Notes under the pieces: model-generated
The model's input: the letters and a program-made list of their open reading frames with translations, nothing else
The model's database searches: none
Told to the model about the DNA's origin: nothing
Translations under genes and position numbers: made by a program
Shown here: positions 1-7,505 of the stretch, piece by piece
How positions within the stretch are numbered: position 1 is the first letter of the stretch
Layout of the letters: each line of letters begins with the position of its first letter
From: Alphaproteobacteria bacterium
GTDB taxonomy: Bacteria > Pseudomonadota > Alphaproteobacteria > Sphingomonadales > Sphingomonadaceae
DNA: 10,991 nucleotides
Assembly: GCA_018830415.1 (NCBI GenBank)
Contig: JAHJSJ010000337.1
Coordinates: 1 to 10,991 of the forward strand
Direction: 5' to 3'

Positions 1-1289
1 TGACCCGGATCAAGCGCAACCGCCCGCCGGGCGCATTCGTCTGCCTTGCGCGAACGTTCGACCCGGTCGAGACACGGCGTATAGACCGCGTTGTGGATAT
101 GGGCATCGGCCAGCGCGGTCCAGCATTCGGCAAAGTCAGGATCGAGCGCCAGCGCCTCTTCCAGCAATTCGACCGATTTGGCCGCGGCGCCACCGGTAAT
201 CGACCGCCTGACCAGTGAACGGCCCTGAAGGTAAAGCGCATAGGCCGCGCGGTTGGTGGTCATCCGGCGCATTGGCGCAGGCGAAAGCGAAAGGCCAAGC
301 ACCCGGCAAATCGCCGCAATGACATTATTGCCGATGACTTTGCGCGAATCGAAGAAATCATCGATCGAACCGATGATCCGGTCTGCCCAGATCTCGGTCC
401 CGGTCGCGCCTTCGATCAGGGTTATGCGGGCTGTGATGCTATCATGAGTGCGCGTGACATCGCCTTCGACCAGATGCGTCACCCTGAGGCTGGCGGCCAT
501 TTCGATCAGCGTCTGCTTCCGTTCCGCGACCGCAAGAACCGAAGTGCGGCCCGCCAGCGCGATGCCTTCAACCTTACCCAGCCGCGCGCTCAATTCATCG
601 GTGATGCCCTCTGCCAGAAAGAAATCTCCGCCGACATGATCGATCTGACCCATTGGCAGAACCGCCAGCGCGATCTCGGCGGTGCTGCGCGCGGCCGGAT
701 AGCGGGCCTGCGAGGCGGCACTCAACCGCGCGCTCTGCTCAGGCTCACCTTCCGCCCGCAATTCGGCAACCAGCCGGGCAATCGCCTGACGCAGCCGGGC
801 ATCGACCTCCTGCCGTTTGAGCGAAATCCAGCCATCGAAGGCCCGGTTGAACGCCATTCCCTGCAGGATAGGCAGATTGGCGATGCCTTCGAGGATGGCC
901 ACTGCCTGATCCGCATCGCCTTGTTCCAACGCGTCTTCCAGCATGGACAGATCGGACAACAGAAAATCGCGATCAAGCGCAACCGCCGAGCGCGTGACAA
1001 TCAGGAGATTGCCCAAGCCATCGTTCTCGAACTGATGGCGAAGATCCAACAGGCATTGCCTGAGGCTGGCCTTGGCTTGCGTTTGAAACCGGTCAGGCCA
1101 CAAAAGCTGGCACAGCGTTTCTCGATCAAGGCGGCGATCCGGCTGAAGGCACAGCAAGGCAACCAGCAGCATGCCTCGGCGATTGCTGAGCAATAGCGAT
1201 GCGCCGCCCGCCGTATCGAGCCGGAATTCGCCAAACATTCTCCCCAGAACCGCAATTCCGGATGCGGCTAATTCGGTCGAGTCATGCAC
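1..1289 (-). CDS. Winged-helix transcriptional regulator with BTAD-like, TolB-like and TPR regions (partial, C-terminus beyond the window)
   Basis: About 429 residues are visible; the frame stays open to base 1, so the C-terminus lies outside. Residues about 10-100 look like an OmpR/SARP-type winged helix: MFGEFRLD strand, LLLSNRRGMLLVALL helix, then LDRETLCQLLWPD and a SLRQCLLDLR recognition-helix region. Residues 110-195 are helical and resemble the BTAD region of SARP regulators. From about residue 203 (AEIALAVLPMG) to 325 comes a TolB-like domain of the COG5616 type, with FFLAEGITDELSARLGKVEGI, HLVEGDVTR and TGTEIWADR. TPRs follow (SVELLEEALALDPDFAECW). No transmembrane helix separates the DNA-binding and TolB-like parts, unlike CadC-type regulators, so it is probably cytosolic. 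The frame is closed by a TAG at 1314-1316. I chose GTG at 1289 because it keeps the first beta strand and has GGGGGG eight bases upstream. ATG at 1238 is the alternative. The target genes are unknown; the adjacent peptidase operon on the same strand is one candidate. Confidence 0.8.
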   Translation of the reverse strand, partial: MHDSTELAASGIAVLGRMFGEFRLDTAGGASLLLSNRRGMLLVALLCLQPDRRLDRETLCQLLWPDRFQTQAKASLRQCLLDLRHQFENDGLGNLLIVTRSAVALDRDFLLSDLSMLEDALEQGDADQAVAILEGIANLPILQGMAFNRAFDGWISLKRQEVDARLRQAIARLVAELRAEGEPEQSARLSAASQARYPAARSTAEIALAVLPMGQIDHVGGDFFLAEGITDELSARLGKVEGIALAGRTSVLAVAERKQTLIEMAASLRVTHLVEGDVTRTHDSITARITLIEGATGTEIWADRIIGSIDDFFDSRKVIGNNVIAAICRVLGLSLSPAPMRRMTTNRAAYALYLQGRSLVRRSITGGAAAKSVELLEEALALDPDFAECWTALADAHIHNAVYTPCLDRVERSRKADECARRAVALDPG

Positions 1290-1430
1290 CAGTCCAGCCC
1301 CCCGCGCCGATTCCTAGAGCGTGACCGTGGTTTTGCAACGAATTATGTCGGCGAAGGAGCTGACGAAGTTGCGATCAGTTTCGAGGGTGAATGCACAGCG
1401 CCGCCGCCGCTGCGCCTGATGGGCACGCCA
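1290..1430. other. Intergenic gap upstream of the regulator gene and downstream of the DUF6702 gene
   Basis: 141 bases between two minus-strand genes. It should hold the regulator's promoter if the regulator is not read through from the peptidase operon. A CATAAT hexamer on the minus strand near 1340-1346 has no good -35 partner. A GC-rich hairpin at 1393-1415 (stem CAGCG/CGCTG, loop of 7) lies just past the DUF6702 stop but lacks a U-tract. Neither is convincing alone. Confidence 0.35.
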
Positions 1431-1922
1431 TTACCGGGGCAAGAGCGCGCTCTGCGCGGTGTCCCCGGCGGTGAAGATGAAGGTGACCACCTTTGTCCCG
1501 CTGCCGATATTGACCCGGTTTTCCTGCCGCGCCCAGACCTCGGTGAGGATTTGCGAATTCACCCGGATTTGCGCGTCCGGCGGCGGCGCGGGCGCTTCCT
1601 GATAGACAACCAGGCTGCCGCCGCTGATCTCGCTCCCGACATAGCTGGGCGCGATCGGCTCACCATCGATTTCCAGCATGAACCGCCGCGCGACATAGCG
1701 GGCAAAGGCTTCGCGGCTATCGGCGCTGCCGATGATATCGGGCACTTTTACCCCCTGCACCCTGAGCGCGTGTTCGGCATCGTGAACCGGCACCTGGTGC
1801 ACCAGTTCGAGCTGATCGGTGCGCGGGTTGACCGATATCGTGCTGATCGCGATCTTCTGCTGATGCGCCCAAGCCGGGACGGCAAGCAGCAGCGCGATCA
1901 GCAGGAACGCGCGGCGCAGCAT
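1431..1922 (-). CDS. Small secreted DUF6702-like protein
   Basis: A 163-residue protein. Residues 1-19 form a signal peptide (MLRRAF, then a LLIALLLAV core, ending AWA), so the mature protein would start with His20 and be periplasmic. The rest is predicted from its pattern to be mostly beta strands. It carries histidines at 42, 47 and 51 (VHQVPVHDAEHAL), an FMLEIDGEPI strand and a SLVVYQEA strand. Length, the signal peptide followed by His, and the position next to an M1 peptidase fit the DUF6702 family, which is known beside M1 peptidases in Bacteroidetes. This assignment is from memory of the family and has not been searched. The start ATG (1922-1920) shares one base with the TGA of the peptidase (1924-1922), and no strong ribosome binding site precedes it, so translation is probably coupled. 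An upstream extension in the same frame to 2081 would lie inside the peptidase and remove the signal peptide, so I rejected it. Function is unknown. Confidence 0.8.
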   Translation of the reverse strand: MLRRAFLLIALLLAVPAWAHQQKIAISTISVNPRTDQLELVHQVPVHDAEHALRVQGVKVPDIIGSADSREAFARYVARRFMLEIDGEPIAPSYVGSEISGGSLVVYQEAPAPPPDAQIRVNSQILTEVWARQENRVNIGSGTKVVTFIFTAGDTAQSALLPR

Positions 1923-4381
1923 CACTTGCGGTCTTTCACTTTCTCGGCCCCTGCCGCCTCGCCCATCAGGTCGCGGCTGACGCGGGCCTTGCTGGCTTCG
2001 TCCTTGAACGCTTCGATCCGGCTGGGGATGATCCGGCGCGGATAGTGGTTGTTTTCGATATCCGCGTCGGCGGTTTCCCAATCGGGATCGACCACCACCT
2101 GCACCAGTTCCCTGCCCTTGGGGAAGACCAGCAGTTTCGCCACTTCGCGCGCGTTGCGGCGCCAGATTTCGGCCGGGATCATCATTTTCTCGGTCTTGCC
2201 GTCAGCAAAGGTCAGGCCAAGGATGATCGGCATTACCAGCCCGCCCTTGTTGCTGAAGTTGAGCACGTAATAATTCGCGTCCTCTTTCACCGCGCGATCA
2301 AACGCGGCACGTTCCCAGCGGTCCAGCCCTTCGAGGAATTCGGTGTAGCTTTTGCGATCCTTGGGCACGACGGTGAACTGGTCGTTATCGTCGTAGAAAT
2401 CGGTCACGCCGGGGTTTTCGAGCACCCAGATCGGTAGGCGCTGCTGTTTATTCAGCCCGACGCCGACCGGATCAGGCTCCTCGTCGCGTTCCTTGCGGCG
2501 GCGCGGCAGATCGACATCGGGGTTCTTGGTGTCGACTTTCAGCCGGTAAATCGAATCGAGCGCAATATCGACATGATCGGTGGTGTAGAACCACCCGCGC
2601 CAGAACCAGTCGAGATCGGTGCCGCTGGCTTCTTCGATGGTGCGGAAGAAATCGGCCGGCGTCGGCCGCTTGAACTTCCAGCGGCGGGCATATTCCTTGA
2701 AGGCAAAGTCAAACCGCTCGCGCCCGATCACCGTATCGCGCAGCAGGTGAAAAGCCGCAGAGGGCTTGCCATAGGCATTGGCGCCCAGATTGGTGACCGA
2801 ATCCGATTGGGTCATGATCGGCTGCTGTTCGCTGGAAACCATGTAGCTGACCATGTCGCGCGGCAGGCTGCGGGCCCACGGCATGTCCGGATCCCATTCA
2901 TACCCCGCAACCGAATCGAGGAAGGAATTGATCCCTTCGTCCATCCAGGTCCACTGGCGTTCATCCGAATTGACCGTCATCGGGAAGTAGATGTGGCCAA
3001 CCTCGTGGATCACCACGCCGACCAGAAACATCTTCTCGGCCTGCGAATAGGTGCGGCTGCCATCCTTGTTGAGCGTGGTGCGCGGGCCGTTGAAGGTGAT
3101 CATCGGGTATTCCATCCCGCCGACCGGCCCGTTGACCGATTGCGCGGTGGGATAGGGATAATCAAAGCTGAAGCGTGAATAGACCTTAAGCGTGTGCACC
3201 ACCGCCGCGGTCGAATATTTGCGCCACAGATCGCCGCCTTCCTTGGGCCAGAAGCTCATCGCGAGCACGGTTTCGTTGTCCGCGCCGGGCTGATGGTGGC
3301 CTTGCGCGTCCCAGATGAACTTGCGGCTCGAACCCCACGCGAAATCGCGCACATTCTGCGCGGAAAACTTCCATGTCTTGCGGCCCTTGGGATTGCCCGC
3401 TTCGGCGGCGGCGGCTTCCTGCGGGGTGACGATGAACACCGGCGCTGCGGCGTTTTTGGCAGTTTCCAGCCGCTGGCGCTGCGCGGCGGTCAGCACTGCA
3501 TCCGGGTTTGCCAGCACGCCAGTGGCCGCGACGATGTGATCGTCGGGGACGGTCATTTCGACCTCGTAATCGCCGAATTCGAGCGTGAATTCGCCGCGGC
3601 CCAGAAACTCCTTGTTGTGCCAGCCTTCGTAGTCCGAATAGACCACCATGCGCGGGAACCACTGCGCGATCAGGAAGATGTCATTGCCGCCCTTGCGCGG
3701 ATCATCGGGGAAATGTTCATAGCCCGATCGTGCGTTGACCGCGTCTTCCTCGACGATATTGAACGCCCATTCGATGGTGTATTCGGTGGTCGCGCCGGGT
3801 GCGAGCGGTTCGGGCAGGTCGATCCGCATCAACGTGCCGACAATGGTGTGCGGCAGATCCGCCCCTGCCAGCGTCTTCACCGCGCTGATATCATAGCCAT
3901 AGGAATTGTCGGCCATCGCCTGCTGACGGCGCAACTCGTCCATCGACAGCTTGGTCGGCGCGTCGCCGGAACCCAGCGTCACCTTCGGCCCCCGCCGGCC
4001 GGGGCCGCCAAAGGCATCGGTCAGTTCGGCCATCGAATCCTTGCGAAAGATGTTCTGGTCGAGCTGCATCCACAGCCACGGCAGGCTGTCGGGCGAATTG
4101 TTGGTGTAGCGGATGGTGGCGCGCGCGGTGATCCGGCGGCTGGTCTCGTCGAGCTCGGCAGTGATCTTGTAATCGACCTTTTGCTGCCAGTATTCATGCC
4201 CCGGCGCGCCGCTGGCGTTGCGATAGGTGTTGGGGGTGGGCAACACTTCGTCAAGCTGGCGGAACTTGTCCTCGTAAGAACCCTTGGTCTGCTCGATTCC
4301 CTGCGCGTGGAGGGGTGCATGGCCAGCGAAGGGGGCGAAGCTGGCAACCAGCAATGCGGCAACAAACAGCACGAAACGCAA
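1922..4381 (-). CDS. Secreted M1-family zinc metallopeptidase (aminopeptidase)
   Basis: An 819-residue M1 (gluzincin) peptidase that should remove N-terminal residues from peptides outside the cytoplasm. Residues 1-26 form a signal peptide (LRFVLFVAALLVASF core, cleavage after LHA). An N-terminal beta domain follows. The substrate-binding GxMEN-like motif is GGMEY at 421-425. The zinc site is HEVGH at 459-463, with the third ligand Glu482 nineteen residues after the second His (WMDEGINSF). Tyr537 (AYGKP) fits the transition-state-stabilising tyrosine of the family. The C-terminal region contains a charged linker (RRRKERDEEPDP, about 625-637) and a beta-rich tail. The start is TTG at 4381: GGAGA lies six bases upstream and the signal peptide begins there. 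The longer frame from 4486 would put about 35 non-signal residues in front. It leads a two-gene unit with the DUF6702-like gene. The family assignment is firm; the substrate is unknown. Confidence 0.93.
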   Translation of the reverse strand: MRFVLFVAALLVASFAPFAGHAPLHAQGIEQTKGSYEDKFRQLDEVLPTPNTYRNASGAPGHEYWQQKVDYKITAELDETSRRITARATIRYTNNSPDSLPWLWMQLDQNIFRKDSMAELTDAFGGPGRRGPKVTLGSGDAPTKLSMDELRRQQAMADNSYGYDISAVKTLAGADLPHTIVGTLMRIDLPEPLAPGATTEYTIEWAFNIVEEDAVNARSGYEHFPDDPRKGGNDIFLIAQWFPRMVVYSDYEGWHNKEFLGRGEFTLEFGDYEVEMTVPDDHIVAATGVLANPDAVLTAAQRQRLETAKNAAAPVFIVTPQEAAAAEAGNPKGRKTWKFSAQNVRDFAWGSSRKFIWDAQGHHQPGADNETVLAMSFWPKEGGDLWRKYSTAAVVHTLKVYSRFSFDYPYPTAQSVNGPVGGMEYPMITFNGPRTTLNKDGSRTYSQAEKMFLVGVVIHEVGHIYFPMTVNSDERQWTWMDEGINSFLDSVAGYEWDPDMPWARSLPRDMVSYMVSSEQQPIMTQSDSVTNLGANAYGKPSAAFHLLRDTVIGRERFDFAFKEYARRWKFKRPTPADFFRTIEEASGTDLDWFWRGWFYTTDHVDIALDSIYRLKVDTKNPDVDLPRRRKERDEEPDPVGVGLNKQQRLPIWVLENPGVTDFYDDNDQFTVVPKDRKSYTEFLEGLDRWERAAFDRAVKEDANYYVLNFSNKGGLVMPIILGLTFADGKTEKMMIPAEIWRRNAREVAKLLVFPKGRELVQVVVDPDWETADADIENNHYPRRIIPSRIEAFKDEASKARVSRDLMGEAAGAEKVKDRK

Positions 4382-4524
4382 GGGCGCTCTCCAAGTGTGT
4401 GACAGATCGGTAATAGCGCTAGAAAGCGCAAAAGCGTGCGGCGCGCAAGCGAGTATCTTGCCCGTCACGGCAATTTTGTTTCGCATCTGGCGTGCCGGCC
4501 TCTTTGCCCCTATTCCGGCGCGCG
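4382..4524. other. Divergent intergenic region between the M1 peptidase and DUF5522 genes
   Basis: 143 bases that must hold the promoters of both divergent units. No convincing -35/-10 pair is visible. A small inverted repeat GCGCT-AGAA-AGCGC occupies 4416-4429, about 35 bases upstream of the peptidase TTG, and could be an operator or chance. Confidence 0.35.
4388..4392 (-). promoter_or_regulatory. Ribosome binding site deciding the TTG start of the M1 peptidase
   Basis: On the minus strand GGAGA is followed by GCGCCC and then TTG (4381-4379). The six-base spacing is good, and the first residues from this TTG form a clean signal peptide. This favours TTG over the in-frame start about 105 bases upstream. 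Confidence 0.6.
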
Positions 4525-4710
4525 ATGGTTCAACCGCTTTGGCACAACCTACACGAAGCCGCCTGCGCGCGCGGGGACAGCACCTATCGCGATCCCGAAA
4601 CCGGCTATACGGTGTTCACCCGCACGGCGCATCTGGCGCGCGGCAAATGCTGCGGTTCAGCCTGCCGCCACTGCCCGTTCGACCATGAGGCTGTGCCCGC
4701 TCCACGCTGA
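4525..4710 (+). CDS. DUF5522-like small cysteine-rich protein
   Basis: A 61-residue protein with no signal peptide. The conserved-looking core is GYTVFTRTAHLARG followed by KCCGSACRHCPF, with Cys42, Cys43, Cys47 and Cys50 in a CCx3Cx2C pattern. This matches what I recall of the DUF5522 family (a VFT...HLxRGxCCGxxCRHCPY signature), whose function is not known. The cysteine spacing suggests a metal or Fe-S site; that is inference. ATG at 4525 is preferred. An in-frame GTG at 4492 would add 11 residues (MPASLPLFRRA), and neither start has a clear ribosome binding site. The stop is 54 bases before frmA on the same strand, so the two may be cotranscribed. It is divergent from the M1 peptidase gene across a 143-base gap. 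Confidence 0.75.
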   Translation: MVQPLWHNLHEAACARGDSTYRDPETGYTVFTRTAHLARGKCCGSACRHCPFDHEAVPAPR

Positions 4711-4750
4711 CACTTGCAAAGCTGCAAAGCTGCGGGAATAGGCGAAGGCC

Positions 4751-4756
4751 AAGGAG
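4751..4756 (+). promoter_or_regulatory. Ribosome binding site of the class III alcohol dehydrogenase
   Basis: AAGGAG lies eight bases before ATG 4765. It is the strongest such site in the window and rules out the in-frame start at 4714, which would add 17 residues absent from the family. Confidence 0.75.
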
Positions 4757-4764
4757 ACACGCCC

Positions 4765-5877
4765 ATGAAAACCCGCGCTGCCGTTGCCTTCGCCGCGAAA
4801 CAGCCACTCGAAATCGTCGAGCTTGACCTCGAAGGCCCGAAGCCCGGCGAAGTGCTGGTGGAAATCATGGCGACCGGCATTTGCCATACCGATGCCTATA
4901 CGCTCGACGGGTTTGACAGCGAGGGGCTGTTCCCCAGTGTGCTCGGCCACGAAGGCGCAGGAATCGTGCGCGAAGTGGGCGCGGGTGTGACCAGCGTGAA
5001 GCCGGGCGATCATGTGATCCCGCTCTACACGCCCGAATGCCGCCAGTGCAAAAGCTGCCTTTCGGGCAAGACCAACCTGTGCACCGCAATCCGCGCCACG
5101 CAGGGCAAGGGGCTGATGCCCGACGGCACCACGCGTTTCAGCTATAAAGGCCAACCGATCTATCACTACATGGGTTGTTCCACCTTCAGCAATTTCACCG
5201 TGCTGCCCGAAATCGCGGTCGCCAAGATCCGCGATGACGCGCCGTTCCAGTCGGCCTGCTATATCGGCTGCGGGGTGACCACCGGGGTCGGCGCGGTGAC
5301 CAACACCGCCAAGGTGCAGGTCGGAGATAATGTCGCGGTGTTCGGGCTTGGCGGGATCGGCCTCAACGTGCTGCAGGGCGCGCGGCTGGCGGGCGCCAAC
5401 CGGATCATCGGGATCGATATCAACCCCGCGCGCGAGGAATGGGGCAGGCGCTTCGGCATGACCCACTTCCTCAATTCCAGCGGGCTGAGCCGCGAGGAAG
5501 TGGTCGCCAAGATCGTCGAAATGACCGATGGCGGGGCCGATTACACCTTTGATGCCACCGGCAACACCGAAGTGATGCGCACCGCGCTGGAAGCCTGCCA
5601 CCGCGGCTGGGGCACTTCGATCATCATCGGCGTGGCCGAGGCGGGCAAGGAAATCGCCACCCGCCCGTTTCAGCTCGTCACCGGGCGCAACTGGCGCGGC
5701 ACCGCGTTTGGCGGGGCCAAGGGCCGCACCGATGTGCCCAAAATCGTCGACATGTACATGACCGGCAAGATCCAGATCGACCCGATGATCACCCACGTGA
5801 TGGGGTTGGAGGACATCAACACCGCGTTTGACCTGATGCACGAAGGCAAGTCGATCCGCAGCGTGGTGGTGTTTTAA
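4765..5877 (+). CDS. frmA: S-(hydroxymethyl)glutathione dehydrogenase / class III alcohol dehydrogenase
   Basis: A 370-residue cytosolic zinc enzyme. It oxidises S-hydroxymethylglutathione, formed from formaldehyde and glutathione, to S-formylglutathione with NAD+; the family also reduces S-nitrosoglutathione. Catalytic zinc ligands are Cys40 (GICHTDAYT), His62-Glu63 (GHEGAG) and Cys169 (YIGCGVTTG). The structural zinc is held by Cys92, Cys95, Cys98 and Cys106. The NAD fold shows GLGGIG at 194-199 and Asp218. Arg110 in CTAIRATQGKGLMPDGT corresponds to Arg115 of the human class III enzyme, the residue that marks the glutathione-dependent class. ATRPFQLVTGR and WRGTAFGG are also class III signatures. 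Length is normal for the family. It follows the DUF5522-like gene. The next gene is a flippase, not S-formylglutathione hydrolase, so that partner must lie elsewhere. I see no FrmR-type regulator gene next to it. Confidence 0.97.
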   Translation: MKTRAAVAFAAKQPLEIVELDLEGPKPGEVLVEIMATGICHTDAYTLDGFDSEGLFPSVLGHEGAGIVREVGAGVTSVKPGDHVIPLYTPECRQCKSCLSGKTNLCTAIRATQGKGLMPDGTTRFSYKGQPIYHYMGCSTFSNFTVLPEIAVAKIRDDAPFQSACYIGCGVTTGVGAVTNTAKVQVGDNVAVFGLGGIGLNVLQGARLAGANRIIGIDINPAREEWGRRFGMTHFLNSSGLSREEVVAKIVEMTDGGADYTFDATGNTEVMRTALEACHRGWGTSIIIGVAEAGKEIATRPFQLVTGRNWRGTAFGGAKGRTDVPKIVDMYMTGKIQIDPMITHVMGLEDINTAFDLMHEGKSIRSVVVF

Positions 5878-6002
5878 GGCCAGGGCCTGTTAACCGCGTT
5901 GTTACGCCGACGCGTTATGGCAATCATGCGCCATTGTCTCCGCGCGGCGCAGCAGGTGATTGATGTTTGAACCGAGGATCGCAGCCCCCCCGTTCCCGTG
6001 CG

Positions 6003-7505
6003 ATGCACGCGATGGTTGAACACGCCGCCCCCTCGCTCGCGACGCAAGTGCGCACGGCGGTGATCTGGCGTTCGGGCAGTCAGATATTCACCCAGATCGT
6101 GTCGTGGTGTTCGACGCTGATCGTGATCCGCCTGCTTGCCCCGCAGGATTACGGTCTGTTCGCGATGGCGCAGGTGATGCTGGTGCTGCTCAGCACGATG
6201 AACGGCTGGGGCTTGGCGAGCGCGTTGATCCGCGAGGCGGAGGTGAGCGAGGAACGCCTGCGCCAGACGCTGGGGATGCTGATCCTGCTCAATGGCGGGC
6301 TGGCGCTGACGCAGTTTTTCGCTGCGCCGCTGGTGGCGCTGTGGTTTGGCCAGCCCGAGGTTGCCGATCTGCTGCGGGTGTTATCGCTGCTGTATCTGGC
6401 GGTGCCGTTTTGTGCGCTGCCGCACGCGATCCTTAGCCGCCGGATGGATTTCCGCCGTCCGGCGCAGGTGCGCCTTGCTGCGGCGCTTACCGGGGCCGCC
6501 ACCGCGCTGACCGGGGCGCTGAGTGGGTGGGGGGTATGGACGCTGGTCGCCGCCCCGCTGGTGATGATCGTGACCGAAGCGATTGGCATGACCTGGGCTG
6601 CAAAATCGCCGATCCGCCCGATTTTCCGCTTTTCCGGCGTAGGCCATATCGCGGGCTTTGGCGGGGTGATGACCGTGACCCAGTTGTTCTGGTTCGTGCA
6701 AAGTCAGGCCGATGTGATGATCGCGGGCCGCGTGCTCGATGCGCATATGCTGGGGGTTTACACCACCGGGCTGTTTCTGGCGCAATTGCTCGCTTCCAAA
6801 TTCGTGCCGCCGATCAACGAAGTCGCATACGCCGCCTATTCGCGCCAGCAGGCCGATGGTCAGAATGGCGCAGGCGCAGCGGCGCTGCTCGCTACGATCC
6901 GGCTGGTGATGCTGGTGGCGCTGCCCGCCTATGCCGGGATGGCGGTGGTCGCGCCGGTGCTGGTGCCGGTGCTGCTGGGTGAGCAGTGGGTTGAGATCAT
7001 CCCGCTGCTGCCGATCCTTTCGGCGGCGATGGCGATGATGACCCTGCAGATCCTGTTTGCTCCCGCCACCAATGCGCGCGGGGTGCCGGGCATGGCGCTC
7101 AAAATCGCGATGCTGGGGAGCGTGGTGATGCCCTGCGCTTTCCTGATCGGGTCGCACTGGGGCGTAATCGGATTTGCATGGGGCTGGGTTGGCGGGATGG
7201 GCGTGCTGACCGCGGCGACGGTATGGTTTTCGGGCGGGTTGATCGGCCTGCGGATTGACGGATTGATGCGCGCAATCGCGCCGCCGCTCGCCGCCGCGCT
7301 GGCGATGGCGGCGGGTGTGGCGGGGCTGATGGCGCTGCTGCCGCCCGATCTGATGTCGCTATTGGCGTTGATGCTGGCGGTGCCGCTGGGCGTGGCACTA
7401 TACGGCGCGGCGCTGCACCTGATCGCGCCGTCGCGGCTGGCTGAGGCGCTGCATTTTGTGCGCCATCGCGGTGATGTTGAGCCTGCCCCTGCCACAACCG
7501 CGTGA
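6003..7505 (+). CDS. Polysaccharide/lipopolysaccharide flippase, MOP superfamily (Wzx/PST-like)
   Basis: A roughly 500-residue integral inner-membrane protein with many hydrophobic segments (about 12-14), as in Polysacc_synt/Wzx-type flippases that move lipid-linked sugars across the membrane. The N-terminal amphipathic stretch ATQVRTAVIWRSGSQ and the first helix ending VIRLLAPQDYGLFAMAQVM match the family signature (RLLxPxDYG). Later segments include a QSQADVMIAGRVL helix and a YTTGLFLAQLLASKFVPP helix. The start is uncertain: TTG 5967, ATG 6003 and ATG 6012 are all in frame and none has a good ribosome binding site. The family usually begins 5-15 residues before the first amphipathic helix, which favours 6003 or 6012. 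No glycosyltransferase or polymerase gene is adjacent, so the transported sugar cannot be named. The stop overlaps the next gene by four bases. Confidence 0.85.
   Translation: MHAMVEHAAPSLATQVRTAVIWRSGSQIFTQIVSWCSTLIVIRLLAPQDYGLFAMAQVMLVLLSTMNGWGLASALIREAEVSEERLRQTLGMLILLNGGLALTQFFAAPLVALWFGQPEVADLLRVLSLLYLAVPFCALPHAILSRRMDFRRPAQVRLAAALTGAATALTGALSGWGVWTLVAAPLVMIVTEAIGMTWAAKSPIRPIFRFSGVGHIAGFGGVMTVTQLFWFVQSQADVMIAGRVLDAHMLGVYTTGLFLAQLLASKFVPPINEVAYAAYSRQQADGQNGAGAAALLATIRLVMLVALPAYAGMAVVAPVLVPVLLGEQWVEIIPLLPILSAAMAMMTLQILFAPATNARGVPGMALKIAMLGSVVMPCAFLIGSHWGVIGFAWGWVGGMGVLTAATVWFSGGLIGLRIDGLMRAIAPPLAAALAMAAGVAGLMALLPPDLMSLLALMLAVPLGVALYGAALHLIAPSRLAEALHFVRHRGDVEPAPATTA

Noticed and set aside
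444..1196. 250-residue open frame on the plus strand at the left end
   Set aside because: It is antisense to the winged-helix/TolB-like regulator, whose minus-strand frame is uninterrupted and shows clear domain motifs.
1393..1415. GC-rich hairpin past the DUF6702 stop as a terminator
   Set aside because: The stem is short with a mismatch and no U-tract follows in the direction of transcription. It lies in a run of CCG/CGC repeats where such stems arise by chance.
3194..4402. 402-residue open frame on the plus strand opposite the M1 peptidase
   Set aside because: Long antisense frames are expected in high-GC coding DNA. The translation is rich in His, Arg and Gly with no recognisable domain, while the opposite strand encodes a clear peptidase.
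5794..5799. Second CACGTG core as a possible parS site
   Set aside because: It lies inside frmA and the flanking bases do not match the parS half-sites; only the central six bases agree.
4657..5841. 394-residue open frame on the minus strand opposite frmA
   Set aside because: It is a GC-driven shadow of a highly conserved dehydrogenase. Its composition (HVGDHRVDLD, HVHVDDFGH) is typical of antisense artefacts.
5890..5905. TTAACC...GTTAC as a CtrA binding site upstream of the flippase
   Set aside because: The consensus TTAA-N7-TTAA is not met: the second half is GTTA at the required spacing.
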